Notes under the pieces: model-generated | Seen by the model: the letters and a program-made list of their open reading frames with translations, nothing else | Databases searched by the model: none | Told to the model about the DNA's origin: nothing | In this document: positions 22,680-31,924 of the stretch, piece after piece | Position numbering within the stretch: the first letter of the stretch is position 1 | Layout of the letters: every line of letters begins with the position of its first letter | Translations under genes and position numbers: made by a program | Source: Candidatus Uhrbacteria bacterium CG10_big_fil_rev_8_21_14_0_10_50_16 | Lineage (GTDB): Bacteria > Patescibacteriota > Patescibacteriia > UBA9934 > UBA11717 | Length of the DNA: 33,335 bases | Reading direction: 5' to 3' | Assembly (NCBI GenBank): GCA_002774875.1 | Contig: PCYM01000010.1 | Coordinates: 72,645-105,979, forward strand

Positions 22680-25600
22680 ATGCAACCCTCAGATTTTGTT
22701 CATCTTCACACGCATTCCTATTACTCATTACTTGGCGCTCTTCCAGGACCAGACGCTCTGGTGAAGCGTATTAAGGCGCAGGGTGGGAATGCTCTTGCTA
22801 TTACCGATAACGACGCACTTTATGGCGCCGTCGATTTTTATCAAAATGCACAGGCAAACGATGTTCAGCCAATTATTGGAGTGGATGTACACGTGGCACC
22901 AAACGGGCGTCATCAAAAACGTGCGCGCGTGGATAAACATTCCTGGCGATTTGTGTTGCTCGCGGAGACACTCGAGGGGTATGAACATCTATTAAAATTG
23001 ACGAGTCAAAGTTACTTGGAGGGGTTCTACTACACCCCGCGTGTGGATGATGAGCTGCTACAAGAGATGCACGGTGGTCTTATCGGATTGTCCGGTGGTA
23101 TGGGAGGGGAGATCCCAACGCTTCTAAAACAAGGGGACCGAGACAAGGCATATGCAGCGGCAAAACGGTATGCGGATTTGTTTGGGCCGGATGGCTTTTA
23201 TATTGAGGTGGTCTATCGGCCGGACGATGGCGATCAAGAAAAGGTTAACGGATTGTTGATTGAGTTGGCGCAAGATCTGGGGCTCCCGCTCGTGGCAACA
23301 TCCAACAGTTTTTATTTGAATGCAGATGATCACGAGGGATGGGAGGCGATGTTGTGTATTCAAAAAGGTCAGACGTTGGAGGAATACAGACGCATGTCGG
23401 GAGTGGATATTAACCTACAGCTTGCGGATCCAGAAAAGATCATCGAGGCGTTTAAACACGTTCCGGAGGCCATTGTTAATACGCGCAAGATCGCGGACCG
23501 TTGTAAGGTGACGATCGATTTAGGAAATAACTACTTGCCACATTTTGAAGTGCCTGGTGGAAAGAACGATAGTGATTATTTGCGGGAGCTCTGTGAAATT
23601 GGACTTGGGGAGCGCTATGGAGAACGAACGGAGGAGATTAACGAGCGTTTTGAATTTGAACTTACGACCATTAATAAAATGGGATTCGCATCGTACTTTT
23701 TGATTGTGCATGATTTTGTTTCCTACGCAAAAAAGAAGGGTATTTTAGTGGGGCCGGGGCGTGGATCTGCGGCGGGATCAATCATTGCCTATGTGCTACA
23801 AATCACGGATGTAGATCCGATTAAATACGATTTGCTGTTTGAGCGATTTTTGAACCCGGATCGTATTTCGATGCCGGATATCGACTTGGACTTTGCCGAT
23901 TCCAGGCGGGGAGAGGTGTTGGAGTATGTGCGAGATAAATATGGTGCAGACCACGTGGCGGGTATTGTAACGTTTGGAAAAATGATGCCAAAGGCGGCTG
24001 TGCGAGACGCGGCGCGCGTGCTGGGACTCACGTTCCCCGAGGCGGATCGGATTTCTAAACTCATGCCAAACCCGGTGCAGGGCCGCTACATGCCAATTGC
24101 CGATGCCGTTAAGAATCACATTGAATTGCGCAACGACTATCAAGTGGATCACATGACCAAACGTGTGGTGGATTTGGCGGCAAAGATTGAGGGGGCGCCG
24201 CGACACACGTCACAACATGCGTGTGGCATTGTGATTAGTCGTAAGCCTCTTGTAGAGTATGTGCCGATTCAGGCGTCGCAACACGAGGATTTGGATTATG
24301 TGAGTATGTATTCTCTGGGGCCTGTGGAGGCCGCCGGTTTGGTAAAGATGGACTTTTTGGGGCTGTCCAACCTTACGATTATTGAGCAGGCATTGGAGAT
24401 TATTGAGGGTGTCCACGGAGTAATTGTGGATATTGAGCACCTGCCGTTAGATGATGCAAAAACGTATGAGTTGCTAGCCCGCGGAGAAACGACGGGTGTG
24501 TTTCAATTGGAGTCGGAGGGGATGAGGCGGTACTTGATTGAGCTTGTTCCAACACAGTTTGAAGACATTATGGCGATGTGCGCGCTCTATCGACCGGGGC
24601 CGTTATCTGCCGGGATGGTGCCGCAATATATCAATCGAAAGCATGGGCGTGAGAAGGTAGTATATGACCACCCACTCATGGAAAAGATCCTCAAGGAGAC
24701 ATACGGGGTGACTATCTATCAGGAGCAGATCATGAGAATCTCGCGCGCGCTTGCCGGGTTTACGGGAGGTGAGGCAGACACGCTGCGTAAAGCCATGGGA
24801 AAAAAGAAACGCGATGTGCTGGAGAAGATGAAGGCGTTGTTTGTGGAGGGGTGTCGCAAAAATGGTGTCGCCATTAAAACAGCTAACAAGATTTGGCACG
24901 ACTGGGAGGGATTTGCCGACTACGCGTTCAATAAATCGCACACCGCCTGTTATGGCATGATCGCCTACAGAACGGCGTATTTAAAGGCGCATTACCCGTC
25001 GGAGTTTATGGCGGCGGTCATGAACTCGGATGCCGGGAACGTGGACCGTATGAATATTGAGGTACAGGAATGTCAGCGTATGGGGATTAAGGTTTTGCCA
25101 CCAGACGTTAACGAATCGTATAAGGGATTTGGTGTGGTGGGTGAGGATCGGAAAATTCGATGGGGATTGGTGGCGATTAAAAATGTGGGAGAGGATATCG
25201 CGGCGGTGATTGTGCAGGAGCGTAAGGAGCACGGAGACTACAAAGATTTAAGTGATTTTATTACGCGCTTGCATTCACGAAATTTTAATCGCAAGTCGCT
25301 GGAGGCATTGATCATGGCGGGTGCGCTGGATCGCTACGGAGACCGTGGCGTGTTATTGGCCAATCTTGATCGCATGCTGCGGTTTAATAAAAAAGTTCAG
25401 CAAGACAGGGAACGTTCGCAGGGAACGTTGTTTGATGTGGCGCCAGATATGGAAGTGAATCAATTGCTATTGTCGCCCGCCCCCGAGGTAGCCCGGTCCA
25501 CGCGGTTGGAATGGGAACGTGAGTTGTTGGGTATTTATGTAAGTGAGCATCCCTACACGGCTTACGCAGAAGCATTGAAATCCTATGTTGTTCAACTATG

Positions 25601-26219
25601 TGACATTGAACACAAAAATGATAAGGACCCCGTAAAGGTAGCAGGGGTTGTGTCGGTGATAAGAGAGATTCTCACAAAGAAGGGAGATGCTATGGCGTTT
25701 GTTCGGGTTGCCAATGGCGAGAGCGATATAGAAATTGTCGTGTTTCCTAGAACATTTGCACAACATAAGGAACATATTGTAGAAGGAAGACTCGTGGTGG
25801 TTTTGGGAAAAGTTTCGGAACGGGAGGGACAGTCCAAATCTGTGATCGCAGACAGTGTGGCGTGTTTTGCCGAGGACGATGTGCAGGGAGTCGTGAATAT
25901 GATGCACGACGGCATGTGGGTGGCGGAGGACGTGCATGAGAGCGTTATGAAACAGCGGAAGGAAAGCCGGCCAAAGGAAGCGAGCGTGATAATTGATCTT
26001 GTGCAGGCCCCGACGGAGGATCAAATTAATGGGTTACGATCGCTGTTTCAGCAAAAGCCAGGGCCTGTTCCGGTACACTTTTCTGTGGAGGCGGGCGGCC
26101 AGAAACAGCGTATCCAAACCGAGTACAGTATCTCCCCTACAAACGCGATTGTGGATGCGATTGGTGTGATTGTGGGAAAGGGGAATGTGCGTGTGGTAGA
26201 ACCGGAGAAAATGGGATAA
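22680..26219 (+). CDS. dnaE: DNA polymerase III alpha subunit DnaE
   Basis: This is the replicative polymerase. The 1179 residues begin with a PHP domain (HLHTHS near 8-13, then DNDALYG). The palm has the paired catalytic aspartates in PDIDLDFAD (about 399-407) and a third in VKMDFLGL near residue 558, matching the positions in E. coli. Helix-hairpin-helix DNA binding follows in the later part. QGTLF at 914-918 fits the beta-clamp-binding pentapeptide and sits where E. coli alpha has its own. An OB-fold covers about 995-1075 (VAGVVSVIREILTKKGDAMAF). Single gene with a leaderless-type promoter. The length and order are those of the DnaE1 group; nothing is missing. Confidence 0.98.
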   Translation: MQPSDFVHLHTHSYYSLLGALPGPDALVKRIKAQGGNALAITDNDALYGAVDFYQNAQANDVQPIIGVDVHVAPNGRHQKRARVDKHSWRFVLLAETLEGYEHLLKLTSQSYLEGFYYTPRVDDELLQEMHGGLIGLSGGMGGEIPTLLKQGDRDKAYAAAKRYADLFGPDGFYIEVVYRPDDGDQEKVNGLLIELAQDLGLPLVATSNSFYLNADDHEGWEAMLCIQKGQTLEEYRRMSGVDINLQLADPEKIIEAFKHVPEAIVNTRKIADRCKVTIDLGNNYLPHFEVPGGKNDSDYLRELCEIGLGERYGERTEEINERFEFELTTINKMGFASYFLIVHDFVSYAKKKGILVGPGRGSAAGSIIAYVLQITDVDPIKYDLLFERFLNPDRISMPDIDLDFADSRRGEVLEYVRDKYGADHVAGIVTFGKMMPKAAVRDAARVLGLTFPEADRISKLMPNPVQGRYMPIADAVKNHIELRNDYQVDHMTKRVVDLAAKIEGAPRHTSQHACGIVISRKPLVEYVPIQASQHEDLDYVSMYSLGPVEAAGLVKMDFLGLSNLTIIEQALEIIEGVHGVIVDIEHLPLDDAKTYELLARGETTGVFQLESEGMRRYLIELVPTQFEDIMAMCALYRPGPLSAGMVPQYINRKHGREKVVYDHPLMEKILKETYGVTIYQEQIMRISRALAGFTGGEADTLRKAMGKKKRDVLEKMKALFVEGCRKNGVAIKTANKIWHDWEGFADYAFNKSHTACYGMIAYRTAYLKAHYPSEFMAAVMNSDAGNVDRMNIEVQECQRMGIKVLPPDVNESYKGFGVVGEDRKIRWGLVAIKNVGEDIAAVIVQERKEHGDYKDLSDFITRLHSRNFNRKSLEALIMAGALDRYGDRGVLLANLDRMLRFNKKVQQDRERSQGTLFDVAPDMEVNQLLLSPAPEVARSTRLEWERELLGIYVSEHPYTAYAEALKSYVVQLCDIEHKNDKDPVKVAGVVSVIREILTKKGDAMAFVRVANGESDIEIVVFPRTFAQHKEHIVEGRLVVVLGKVSEREGQSKSVIADSVACFAEDDVQGVVNMMHDGMWVAEDVHESVMKQRKESRPKEASVIIDLVQAPTEDQINGLRSLFQQKPGPVPVHFSVEAGGQKQRIQTEYSISPTNAIVDAIGVIVGKGNVRVVEPEKMG

Positions 26220-26358
26220 ACTGTAGGTGATGCAATGGTTTACTCTTATTGATCCTCTCTCAGGTTCCCTCCGCGTGTCCTCACGAGTACGCCAGTAAGA
26301 CCCCGGCAAAAACGTAGCCTTCCTGATGGCGCACGCAGTACAGACACAATGTTTTTTG

Positions 26359-26386
26359 CCTACTTTTTGGCGAAACAAAAAGTAGG
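26359..26386. repeat. Perfect 11-bp inverted repeat after dnaE
   Basis: CCTACTTTTTG and CAAAAAGTAGG are perfectly complementary around GCGAAA. It lies in the 212-base gap between dnaE and the next gene, where no coding sequence can be supported. No T tract follows on the plus strand, so it is not a standard terminator. It might be an operator, an RNA hairpin with a GNRA-like loop, or a remnant of a repeat. Confidence 0.7.
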
Positions 26387-26431
26387 GGGAGAATAAAATA
26401 ATGATATGTTGTTTTTATCTCGATAAATTCT

Positions 26432-27601
26432 ATGTCCTTCAAATCAAAACCGCTCAAAAAAACTCCAAAAAAAAACGTACCTGTATTGCCGTCCGTACGA
26501 TTGTATCGCAGAATCGCGGCAGGATTTTTAAGCGTCACGGCTATTTTGCTTATTGTGGTTCTCTATCTTGCAACCGTGCAGGCAACCATCCACGTTAAGA
26601 CACAAGAAGAAGCCGTGTCGCGTGAGTTTGTGGTACGAGTTGCCACGGAGCCTCAGGCAAGTGAGGATGTTCCAGGTGCCGTGTTTGTGGTTACCAAGGA
26701 AGAGTCGCGTACATTTGAGACGGAGGGTGAGGGCGAGGAGATGCCTGCAAAAGCAAATGGGATTGTAACGATCTTTAACGACTCATCTATCTCGCAGCCG
26801 CTCATTGCAACCACGCGATTGCTGAGTGAGACGGGTGTGTTGTTCCGCATTGTTGAGGGTGTAACGGTGCCGGCCAATGGATCTGTACAGGTGGAGGCGC
26901 GTGCAGATTTGGAAGGAAAAGATGGCGAGATTGGACCATCCCGATTTACCATCCCAGGATTGAACGCGGCAAAGCAGGAGGTGATCTACGCCACGAGTGA
27001 ACAGGCTATGACCGGTGGATCGGTTTTACGTAAAGAAATTACGTTAGAAGATTTAGACAAAGCACAGACGACCCTTGCCGATGAACTAGAGACCGAGTTG
27101 GACACACAGTGGCGGGAGCAGATTTCCGGTCAATTGGATGGTGTCACCATCCTGCGTGAGGTACTGGACAAGCGATCAGACACGGAGCCGGGCAATGAGG
27201 TGGGGACGTTTACCATCTCAACGATCATTCGTTTTACGGGAATCTATTATGACTCACTGCGATTGCAACAGATTGCCGAACTTAAACTTCAAGAGCATGT
27301 CCCAAGCGGGCAGGTGTTGACGCATGTGAATACGGAAGAGATGGTGGTGGCCCACAATCGACACGATGCAGATAACGGTACCGCACATTTTGATGTAACG
27401 GTGCCGGGCGTTGCGGTGCTTAAGGCAACGGCGGATATTTTGAATAAAGAGAATCTCATTGGACTGACGGCCGCTGAGGCAGAGTCATTTTTGGAGAAGA
27501 ACGAGACGATTCGTGATGCGCAAGTAGAACTAAAGCCATTTTGGGTGCACAAAATTCCAAAACTCAAAGATCATATTACGATCGATATTTTGCAGGAGTA
27601 G
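26432..27601 (+). CDS. Membrane-anchored baseplate-J-like domain protein
   Basis: The 389-residue protein starts with a basic, Lys-rich tail, one transmembrane helix (about 30-50) and a large exported part. Residues about 120-195 (TRLLSETGVLFRIVEGVTVPANGSVQVEARADLEGKDGEIGPSRFTIPG) match the layout of the baseplate-J/gp47 family, here in a form known from CPR membrane proteins, not a phage tail gene. No other phage gene is nearby. It is followed after one base by the HIT gene (TAG-T-ATG). No ribosome site precedes the ATG and no clean promoter could be assigned. Role probably in the cell surface. Confidence 0.65.
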   Translation: MSFKSKPLKKTPKKNVPVLPSVRLYRRIAAGFLSVTAILLIVVLYLATVQATIHVKTQEEAVSREFVVRVATEPQASEDVPGAVFVVTKEESRTFETEGEGEEMPAKANGIVTIFNDSSISQPLIATTRLLSETGVLFRIVEGVTVPANGSVQVEARADLEGKDGEIGPSRFTIPGLNAAKQEVIYATSEQAMTGGSVLRKEITLEDLDKAQTTLADELETELDTQWREQISGQLDGVTILREVLDKRSDTEPGNEVGTFTISTIIRFTGIYYDSLRLQQIAELKLQEHVPSGQVLTHVNTEEMVVAHNRHDADNGTAHFDVTVPGVAVLKATADILNKENLIGLTAAEAESFLEKNETIRDAQVELKPFWVHKIPKLKDHITIDILQE

Positions 27602-27602
27602 T

Positions 27603-28015
27603 ATGTCTTGTGCGTTGTGTGATACTCGGATGCAGAAAGGATCACAAATTGTTTGTGAGACGGATTTGGTTTTTGTGATGGTTAATTTTGAACCGGTAAA
27701 AGATCCACACGTTATGGTGCTTCCAAAACGATGCCTTTCTGATATGCGGCTACTCAGTTTGGAAGAATCGTTTGCTTTGTTTCAGATGTGTGATCGAATC
27801 ATGGACGGGATGGAGCGTGAGTTGGACGAATCGCCCATGATGATGGTAAACGGTGTCGGATTTAGGACGCAACCGCAGCACCTCCATATTCATATTTTAC
27901 CGAGTAAATATCCGCTGCGAGGTTTATTGGTGGCAAGCGAAAATAGACCTGAGCGAAGACGTGCCACAAATGAGGAGCTTGTAAACATGGCTGATCGTGT
28001 AAAACGATTTATCTA

Positions 28016-28016
<1 letters not shown>
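27603..28016 (+). CDS. HIT family protein
   Basis: HIT proteins hydrolyse or transfer nucleoside monophosphates, using a histidine triad. The 137-residue protein has QHLHIHILPSK near its C-terminal third, the HxHxH active site, and an N-terminal Cys pair (CALC at 3-6) typical of zinc-containing HINT-like members. A strand motif VMVNFEPVKDPHVMVLPKR fits the nucleotide-binding fold. It is coupled to the gene upstream by one base (TAG-T-ATG), and its own stop overlaps the ATG of the broken Nudix gene (TAATG). The exact substrate cannot be read from sequence. Confidence 0.88.
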
Positions 28017-28441
<425 letters not shown>

Positions 28442-28460
28442 AGCGACAACAAGTAAATAA

Positions 28461-28500
28461 AAACACGCAGCCCCGAACCAGTTGGTCGGGGCTGACGTCG
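28461..28500 (-). terminator. Terminator of the lytic transglycosylase cassette
   Basis: AGCCCCGA pairs with TCGGGGCT with inner CCA/TGG pairing, and on the minus strand GCGTGTTTTTATTTA follows. Its order of blocks (ACGTC, CCCCG, CCA, CTGG, CGGGG) is shared with the hairpin at 31925-31951. Confidence 0.9.
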
Positions 28501-28560
28501 TTTTGGATTTCTGCACTTGAAACGTGTGCAGAGACGTGCGCCCTCTACCATGGGGGAGAG

Positions 28561-29553
28561 CTATTTCGTCCCGTCGTTGCGGGGGTCCCATCCGGGGATA
28601 TCCTCGGGCTGGACTCGGTCCAGCCTCACCAAGGGCTCCCCCTTGAGCGCACGCGTCATCATGACCACGCACGCCAGGACTCGCGGGACGTACACCCGTG
28701 GCTTCATACCGCCGGTGTAGGCGAGCCACGGACGCAGGTCCGTGACGCTGGGGAGGCGCTTTCCGCGCTTCCACCCGGCCTCACGAGCGTCCCGGCGGAC
28801 GCCTCCCACCCCCTCGTTGTAGGCGAGGAGGCCATGGGCGCGACTGCCGAGCCTGCGCTCATAGTCGTCCAGCACCATGATCCCCACGAGCATGTTGTGC
28901 TCGGGGTTGGTCTTGTGTTCCATCGCCGTCATTGGCAGATGGAGCATGATGGCGGCCGGCCGCACGTGCCGGCTCACGCTGATGTTGGTGAGCTGCATCC
29001 AGCCGCGACCGCCCATGCGGTCCTTGGCGGCCATGTTGCAGCCCTCACTCTCATGCAGGGCGATGCCTGCAATGAGAGCGGCCGGGTAGAGCGTCATGCT
29101 CTCGGCCCGGCGGAACATCTCCATCTGCTGGAGGCAGCGCTCCGCGCCGGTCCTCCACGCCCCGTTTCCCACGTACGTGTTGTATTCCTCCAGTACGTGG
29201 GGGAGGATGTCTTTGCTAAATCCGCGGAGCTTGCTACGCTCCGCCCGCACCACCGCCACGTGACGCGGCTCGGTCGGGTTGACCACGGGGACGCGGATGT
29301 CCTCCATGGTGTCGCCCGACCAGTTGATGATCCTGGGTGTGGCCAGGATCGTGCCGCCGGCCACCATCGCCCATGCGGCGCCGGCGATCATACCGCGACG
29401 GAAGTCCGGAGACCTCCGCGCGGCGCTCCGTGTGGCGACCACGGTGTGGGACCAGGTCCACGACACCGCGATCACCAATCCGTATACGCCCAACTTGCTC
29501 ATCCGCCAGGCGAACGAGCCGAAGCGCTGCACCAGACCCAGGAATCGCTCCAT
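28561..29553 (-). CDS. Lytic transglycosylase-like protein, GC-rich cassette
   Basis: The protein should cut the glycan strands of peptidoglycan. In its 330 residues, two hydrophobic helices near 19-38 and 54-73 anchor it to the membrane. The SLT/lysozyme-like domain (about 150-260) has the catalytic Glu168 in ALHESEG, GWMQLT at 184-189 and AYNEG at 244-248, the three signatures of the family. It starts 8 bases after GGAGGA, with a consensus promoter (29622-29650) and a terminator (28461-28500). Its codons are strongly GC-rich compared with thrS and dnaE. Orientation and isolation match the other cassettes. It may serve cell-wall remodelling, export or attack on neighbouring cells; the catalytic call is firm, the role is not. 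Confidence 0.85.
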   Translation of the reverse strand: MERFLGLVQRFGSFAWRMSKLGVYGLVIAVSWTWSHTVVATRSAARRSPDFRRGMIAGAAWAMVAGGTILATPRIINWSGDTMEDIRVPVVNPTEPRHVAVVRAERSKLRGFSKDILPHVLEEYNTYVGNGAWRTGAERCLQQMEMFRRAESMTLYPAALIAGIALHESEGCNMAAKDRMGGRGWMQLTNISVSRHVRPAAIMLHLPMTAMEHKTNPEHNMLVGIMVLDDYERRLGSRAHGLLAYNEGVGGVRRDAREAGWKRGKRLPSVTDLRPWLAYTGGMKPRVYVPRVLACVVMMTRALKGEPLVRLDRVQPEDIPGWDPRNDGTK

Positions 29554-29621
29554 GGTGTCTCCTCCTTCTCAGTGGTGAATTGGCCCCGTTAAGCAAGCAA
29601 TTTGCCTATTGGGAACGTCCC

Positions 29622-29650
29622 TTTATACCACAAAAACAGCCTTTTGTCAA
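29622..29650 (-). promoter_or_regulatory. Consensus promoter of the lytic transglycosylase gene
   Basis: On the minus strand TTGACA (29650-29645), a 17-base spacer and TATAAA (29627-29622), the closest match to a sigma-70 consensus in the window. The leader is about 60 bases and ends with GGAGGA. Confidence 0.75.
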
Positions 29651-29854
29651 CCCTGCCATCTAGCCCTTATTTGTCGTCGCGGGCTTACAAGGATGTGATG
29701 CTGCAGTGAGCTTGATTCGTCGTCATTGCGAGTTTCACAAAGTCACAATAAGGCCAGATCCGGCTCCGCCGGACAATCATCCTTATTAAACAAGATTCTG
29801 CAAACGATCTATTTATGCTTTCTCCCTCCTTTTTACACAAAACCCGAGGAATAA
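29651..29854. other. Non-coding gap with a degenerate repeat-like patch
   Basis: No gene is supported. GTCGTCATTGCGAG at about 29719-29732 resembles the common bacterial dispersed repeat that begins CGTCATTGCGAG, and TCCGGC-TCC-GCCGGA near 29758-29772 is a short perfect hairpin. Neither continues into a full element. Confidence 0.35.
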
Positions 29855-29883
29855 TTGCTCATAATCGTATCCTCTGTTATGCT
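29855..29883 (+). promoter_or_regulatory. Promoter of the thrS leader
   Basis: TTGCTC (29855-29860), a 17-base spacer and TATGCT (29878-29883), with TG one base before the -10 box. The start site would be near 29890, giving the T-box leader of about 240 bases. Confidence 0.55.
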
Positions 29884-29889
29884 TATTCC

Positions 29890-30115
29890 ATCAGCGACGA
29901 GGAAAGACACGTTCCCTCAACCCAGCGTCACAGAGAGAAGAGCCCTGGCTGCAAGCTTTTTACGCATGGTGAGTGTGGATACTCCTTTCTGAGTTGATAT
30001 CAAGTAAGCGGCTGCCTCCAAGTAATGGATGTGGCAATTCGGGTGGAACCGCCTCAAACGATGCTTTGGCAACGTGGGGTCCCGATCCTTCACAGTAATG
30101 TGGAGTTTTATTTTT
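29890..30115 (+). ncRNA. T-box riboswitch leader of thrS
   Basis: The T-box core AATTCGGGTGGAACCGC lies at 30036-30052 and contains TGGAACC, which pairs with the free NCCA end of uncharged tRNA. Upstream are the stem I marks CAGAGAG (29928 region) and GGCTGCAAGC in a loop closed by AAGAGC/GCTTTT. An ACT (Thr) triplet at 29981-29983 is a candidate specifier, not proven. TCGGG of the T-box can pair with CCCGA at 30080-30085 for the antiterminator. A terminator hairpin (30088-30115) follows just before thrS. The expected effect is to allow thrS transcription when tRNA-Thr is uncharged. T-boxes are best known from Firmicutes and relatives, so one here is notable. Confidence 0.85.
30088..30115 (+). 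terminator. Conditional terminator of the T-box leader
   Basis: CTTCACA pairs with TGTGGAG (one G-T wobble) around the tetraloop GTAA, followed by TTTTATTTTT. It ends 16 bases before the thrS ATG. The stem begins three to four bases after the CCCGA antiterminator strand and does not clearly overlap it, so how the two exclude each other needs folding. Confidence 0.8.
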
Positions 30116-30131
30116 CACACACGGACTCTCT

Positions 30132-31883
30132 ATGAGTGATCAAAATCACTTGGACGCTCTGCGCCATTCTGCGGCCCACTTACTTGCCGCCGCCGTCTTG
30201 GAACTCTACCCAGACGCTAAGCGCACCATCGGTCCGTCTATCGAAAACGGGTTTTATTATGATTTTGAATTCTCGTCGCCCATTACGGACATGGATCTTA
30301 AGCGGATCGAGAAGCAGATGAAGAAAATCATCAACACGTGGGGTGAAGGATTCTCACATCGGAGCGTGACACCAGACGAGGCACGGGCTGAATACAAAAA
30401 TAATCCCTACAAGTTGGAGTTGGTCGATCAGTTTACGGGCGAGGGTCAGAACCTCACGTTTTACAAAGTAGGGAATTATGAGGATTTGTGTCGTGGTGGG
30501 CATTGTGAGCATCCAAAGGAAGAACTCAAGCACTTTAAACTTATGTCGCTGGCGGGTGCCTATTGGCGAGGAGACGAAAAAAATGCCATGCTGACACGCA
30601 TTTATGGCACCGCGTTTGCCACGCAGGAAGCATTGGACGCGTACCTACACATGTTGGAGGAGGCAAAAAAACGAGATCACAGAAAGCTTGGAAAAGAGTT
30701 GGGGCTGTTTGCCTTTTCTGATCTCGTGGGGCCCGGTCTCCCCTTATTTACGCCAAAAGGAGCAACGATTCGCCGTTTGTTGGAGGATTACGTGTGGGAC
30801 CTCATGCGACCATTTGGGTACGAGCGCGTGGATATTCCTCACATGGCCAAGGCGGACTTGTATAAAACAAGCGGTCATTGGGACAAGTTTACGGACGATA
30901 TTTTCCATGTGAGCAGTAAAAAATCGGACGAGCAGTTTGTCATGAAGCCGATGAACTGCCCGCATCACACGCAGATTTACGCAAGCGAACAGAGATCCTA
31001 CAGAGACCTTCCTCTCCGATTTTCCGAGGTTACCAAAGTGTACAGGGACGAGAACACGGGGCAGTTGCAAGGGTTGTCTCGCGTGCGATCCATTACACAG
31101 GATGATGCACACGTGTTTTGCCGCATAGATCAAGTCAAAGATGAGGCGCGAGCCATTTATCAGATCGTTCAAGCGTTCTATAAGACATTCAACATGCCAT
31201 TGGACGCGCGATTGTCCTTGTCCGATCCAAGCCAGCCGGATAAGTACCTCGGTGAGCGATCCGTTTGGGAGACATCGGAGGGGATGTTGCGAGAGCTATT
31301 ACAGGAGTTTGGTGTGGCATTTGAAGAGGTACAAGGTGAGGCGGCGTTTTATGGTCCTAAGATCGACTTTGTGGCTAAGGATGCGATCGGCCGTCCGTGG
31401 CAGCTAGCAACGATTCAACTCGACTTTAATTTGCCAGAGCGATTCCAGTTGGAATACGTAGATGAACACGGCGAGAAGGTGCGGCCAGTAATGGTGCATC
31501 GCGCCATCTCGGGATCACTTGAGCGGTTCATGGGCGTGTTGATTGAACATTATGCGGGAGCGTTTCCGTTGTGGATTGCGCCTGTACAAGTGCGCGTGGC
31601 AAGCGTCAGTGAGGTGCATAAAGATGCGGTGAGCCAGCTTGTGCGTGATCTTAAAGCCGCGGGTGTGCGAGCCGAGGCAGATGTGTCCGATGCTACGGTG
31701 GGCGCCAAGATTCGTAACGCTTCCAAGATGAAGATTCCCTATACCATTATTTTTGGAGATAAGGAGTTAGGTGGGGAGGCGTTCCACGTGCGCGTGTTTG
31801 GAGAAGAGGAGGAACAGGTGATAGATCAAACCTCTTTGGCGGAACAGATTCTCAAAACGTCCAAAGAACAGCGGGGCGTGTAA
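30132..31883 (+). CDS. thrS: Threonine-tRNA ligase lacking the TGS domain
   Basis: ThrS charges tRNA-Thr. The 583 residues start directly with the editing domain: HSAAH (about 12-16) and CRGGH near residue 120 supply the HxxxH and CxxxH metal and editing residues. The N-terminal TGS domain of about 60 residues found in E. coli ThrRS is absent. The class II core has MNCPHH (zinc Cys), DDAHVF (zinc His) and VMVHRAISGSLERF (zinc His and motif 3). The C-terminal anticodon-binding domain covers about 480-575. The ATG at 30132 lies directly after the T-box leader terminator. Regulation by tRNA-Thr charging is inferred from that leader. Confidence 0.97.
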   Translation: MSDQNHLDALRHSAAHLLAAAVLELYPDAKRTIGPSIENGFYYDFEFSSPITDMDLKRIEKQMKKIINTWGEGFSHRSVTPDEARAEYKNNPYKLELVDQFTGEGQNLTFYKVGNYEDLCRGGHCEHPKEELKHFKLMSLAGAYWRGDEKNAMLTRIYGTAFATQEALDAYLHMLEEAKKRDHRKLGKELGLFAFSDLVGPGLPLFTPKGATIRRLLEDYVWDLMRPFGYERVDIPHMAKADLYKTSGHWDKFTDDIFHVSSKKSDEQFVMKPMNCPHHTQIYASEQRSYRDLPLRFSEVTKVYRDENTGQLQGLSRVRSITQDDAHVFCRIDQVKDEARAIYQIVQAFYKTFNMPLDARLSLSDPSQPDKYLGERSVWETSEGMLRELLQEFGVAFEEVQGEAAFYGPKIDFVAKDAIGRPWQLATIQLDFNLPERFQLEYVDEHGEKVRPVMVHRAISGSLERFMGVLIEHYAGAFPLWIAPVQVRVASVSEVHKDAVSQLVRDLKAAGVRAEADVSDATVGAKIRNASKMKIPYTIIFGDKELGGEAFHVRVFGEEEEQVIDQTSLAEQILKTSKEQRGV

Positions 31884-31924
31884 AGGAACAAAAGTTGAAT
31901 ACAAAAAAATATAGGAGAAACGAA

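Noticed and set aside
26432-27601. A prophage remnant, suggested by the baseplate-J-like domain
   Set aside because: The protein has a membrane anchor, no tail or capsid genes lie near, and such proteins are known as CPR surface proteins.
28834-29592. A 252-residue plus-strand open frame opposite the lytic transglycosylase
   Set aside because: The minus-strand frame has catalytic motifs; the plus frame is His/Arg-rich shadow sequence with no start signals.
29719-29772. A full copy of the CGTCATTGCGAG-type dispersed repeat
   Set aside because: Only the first dozen bases match; the closing inverted half is missing.
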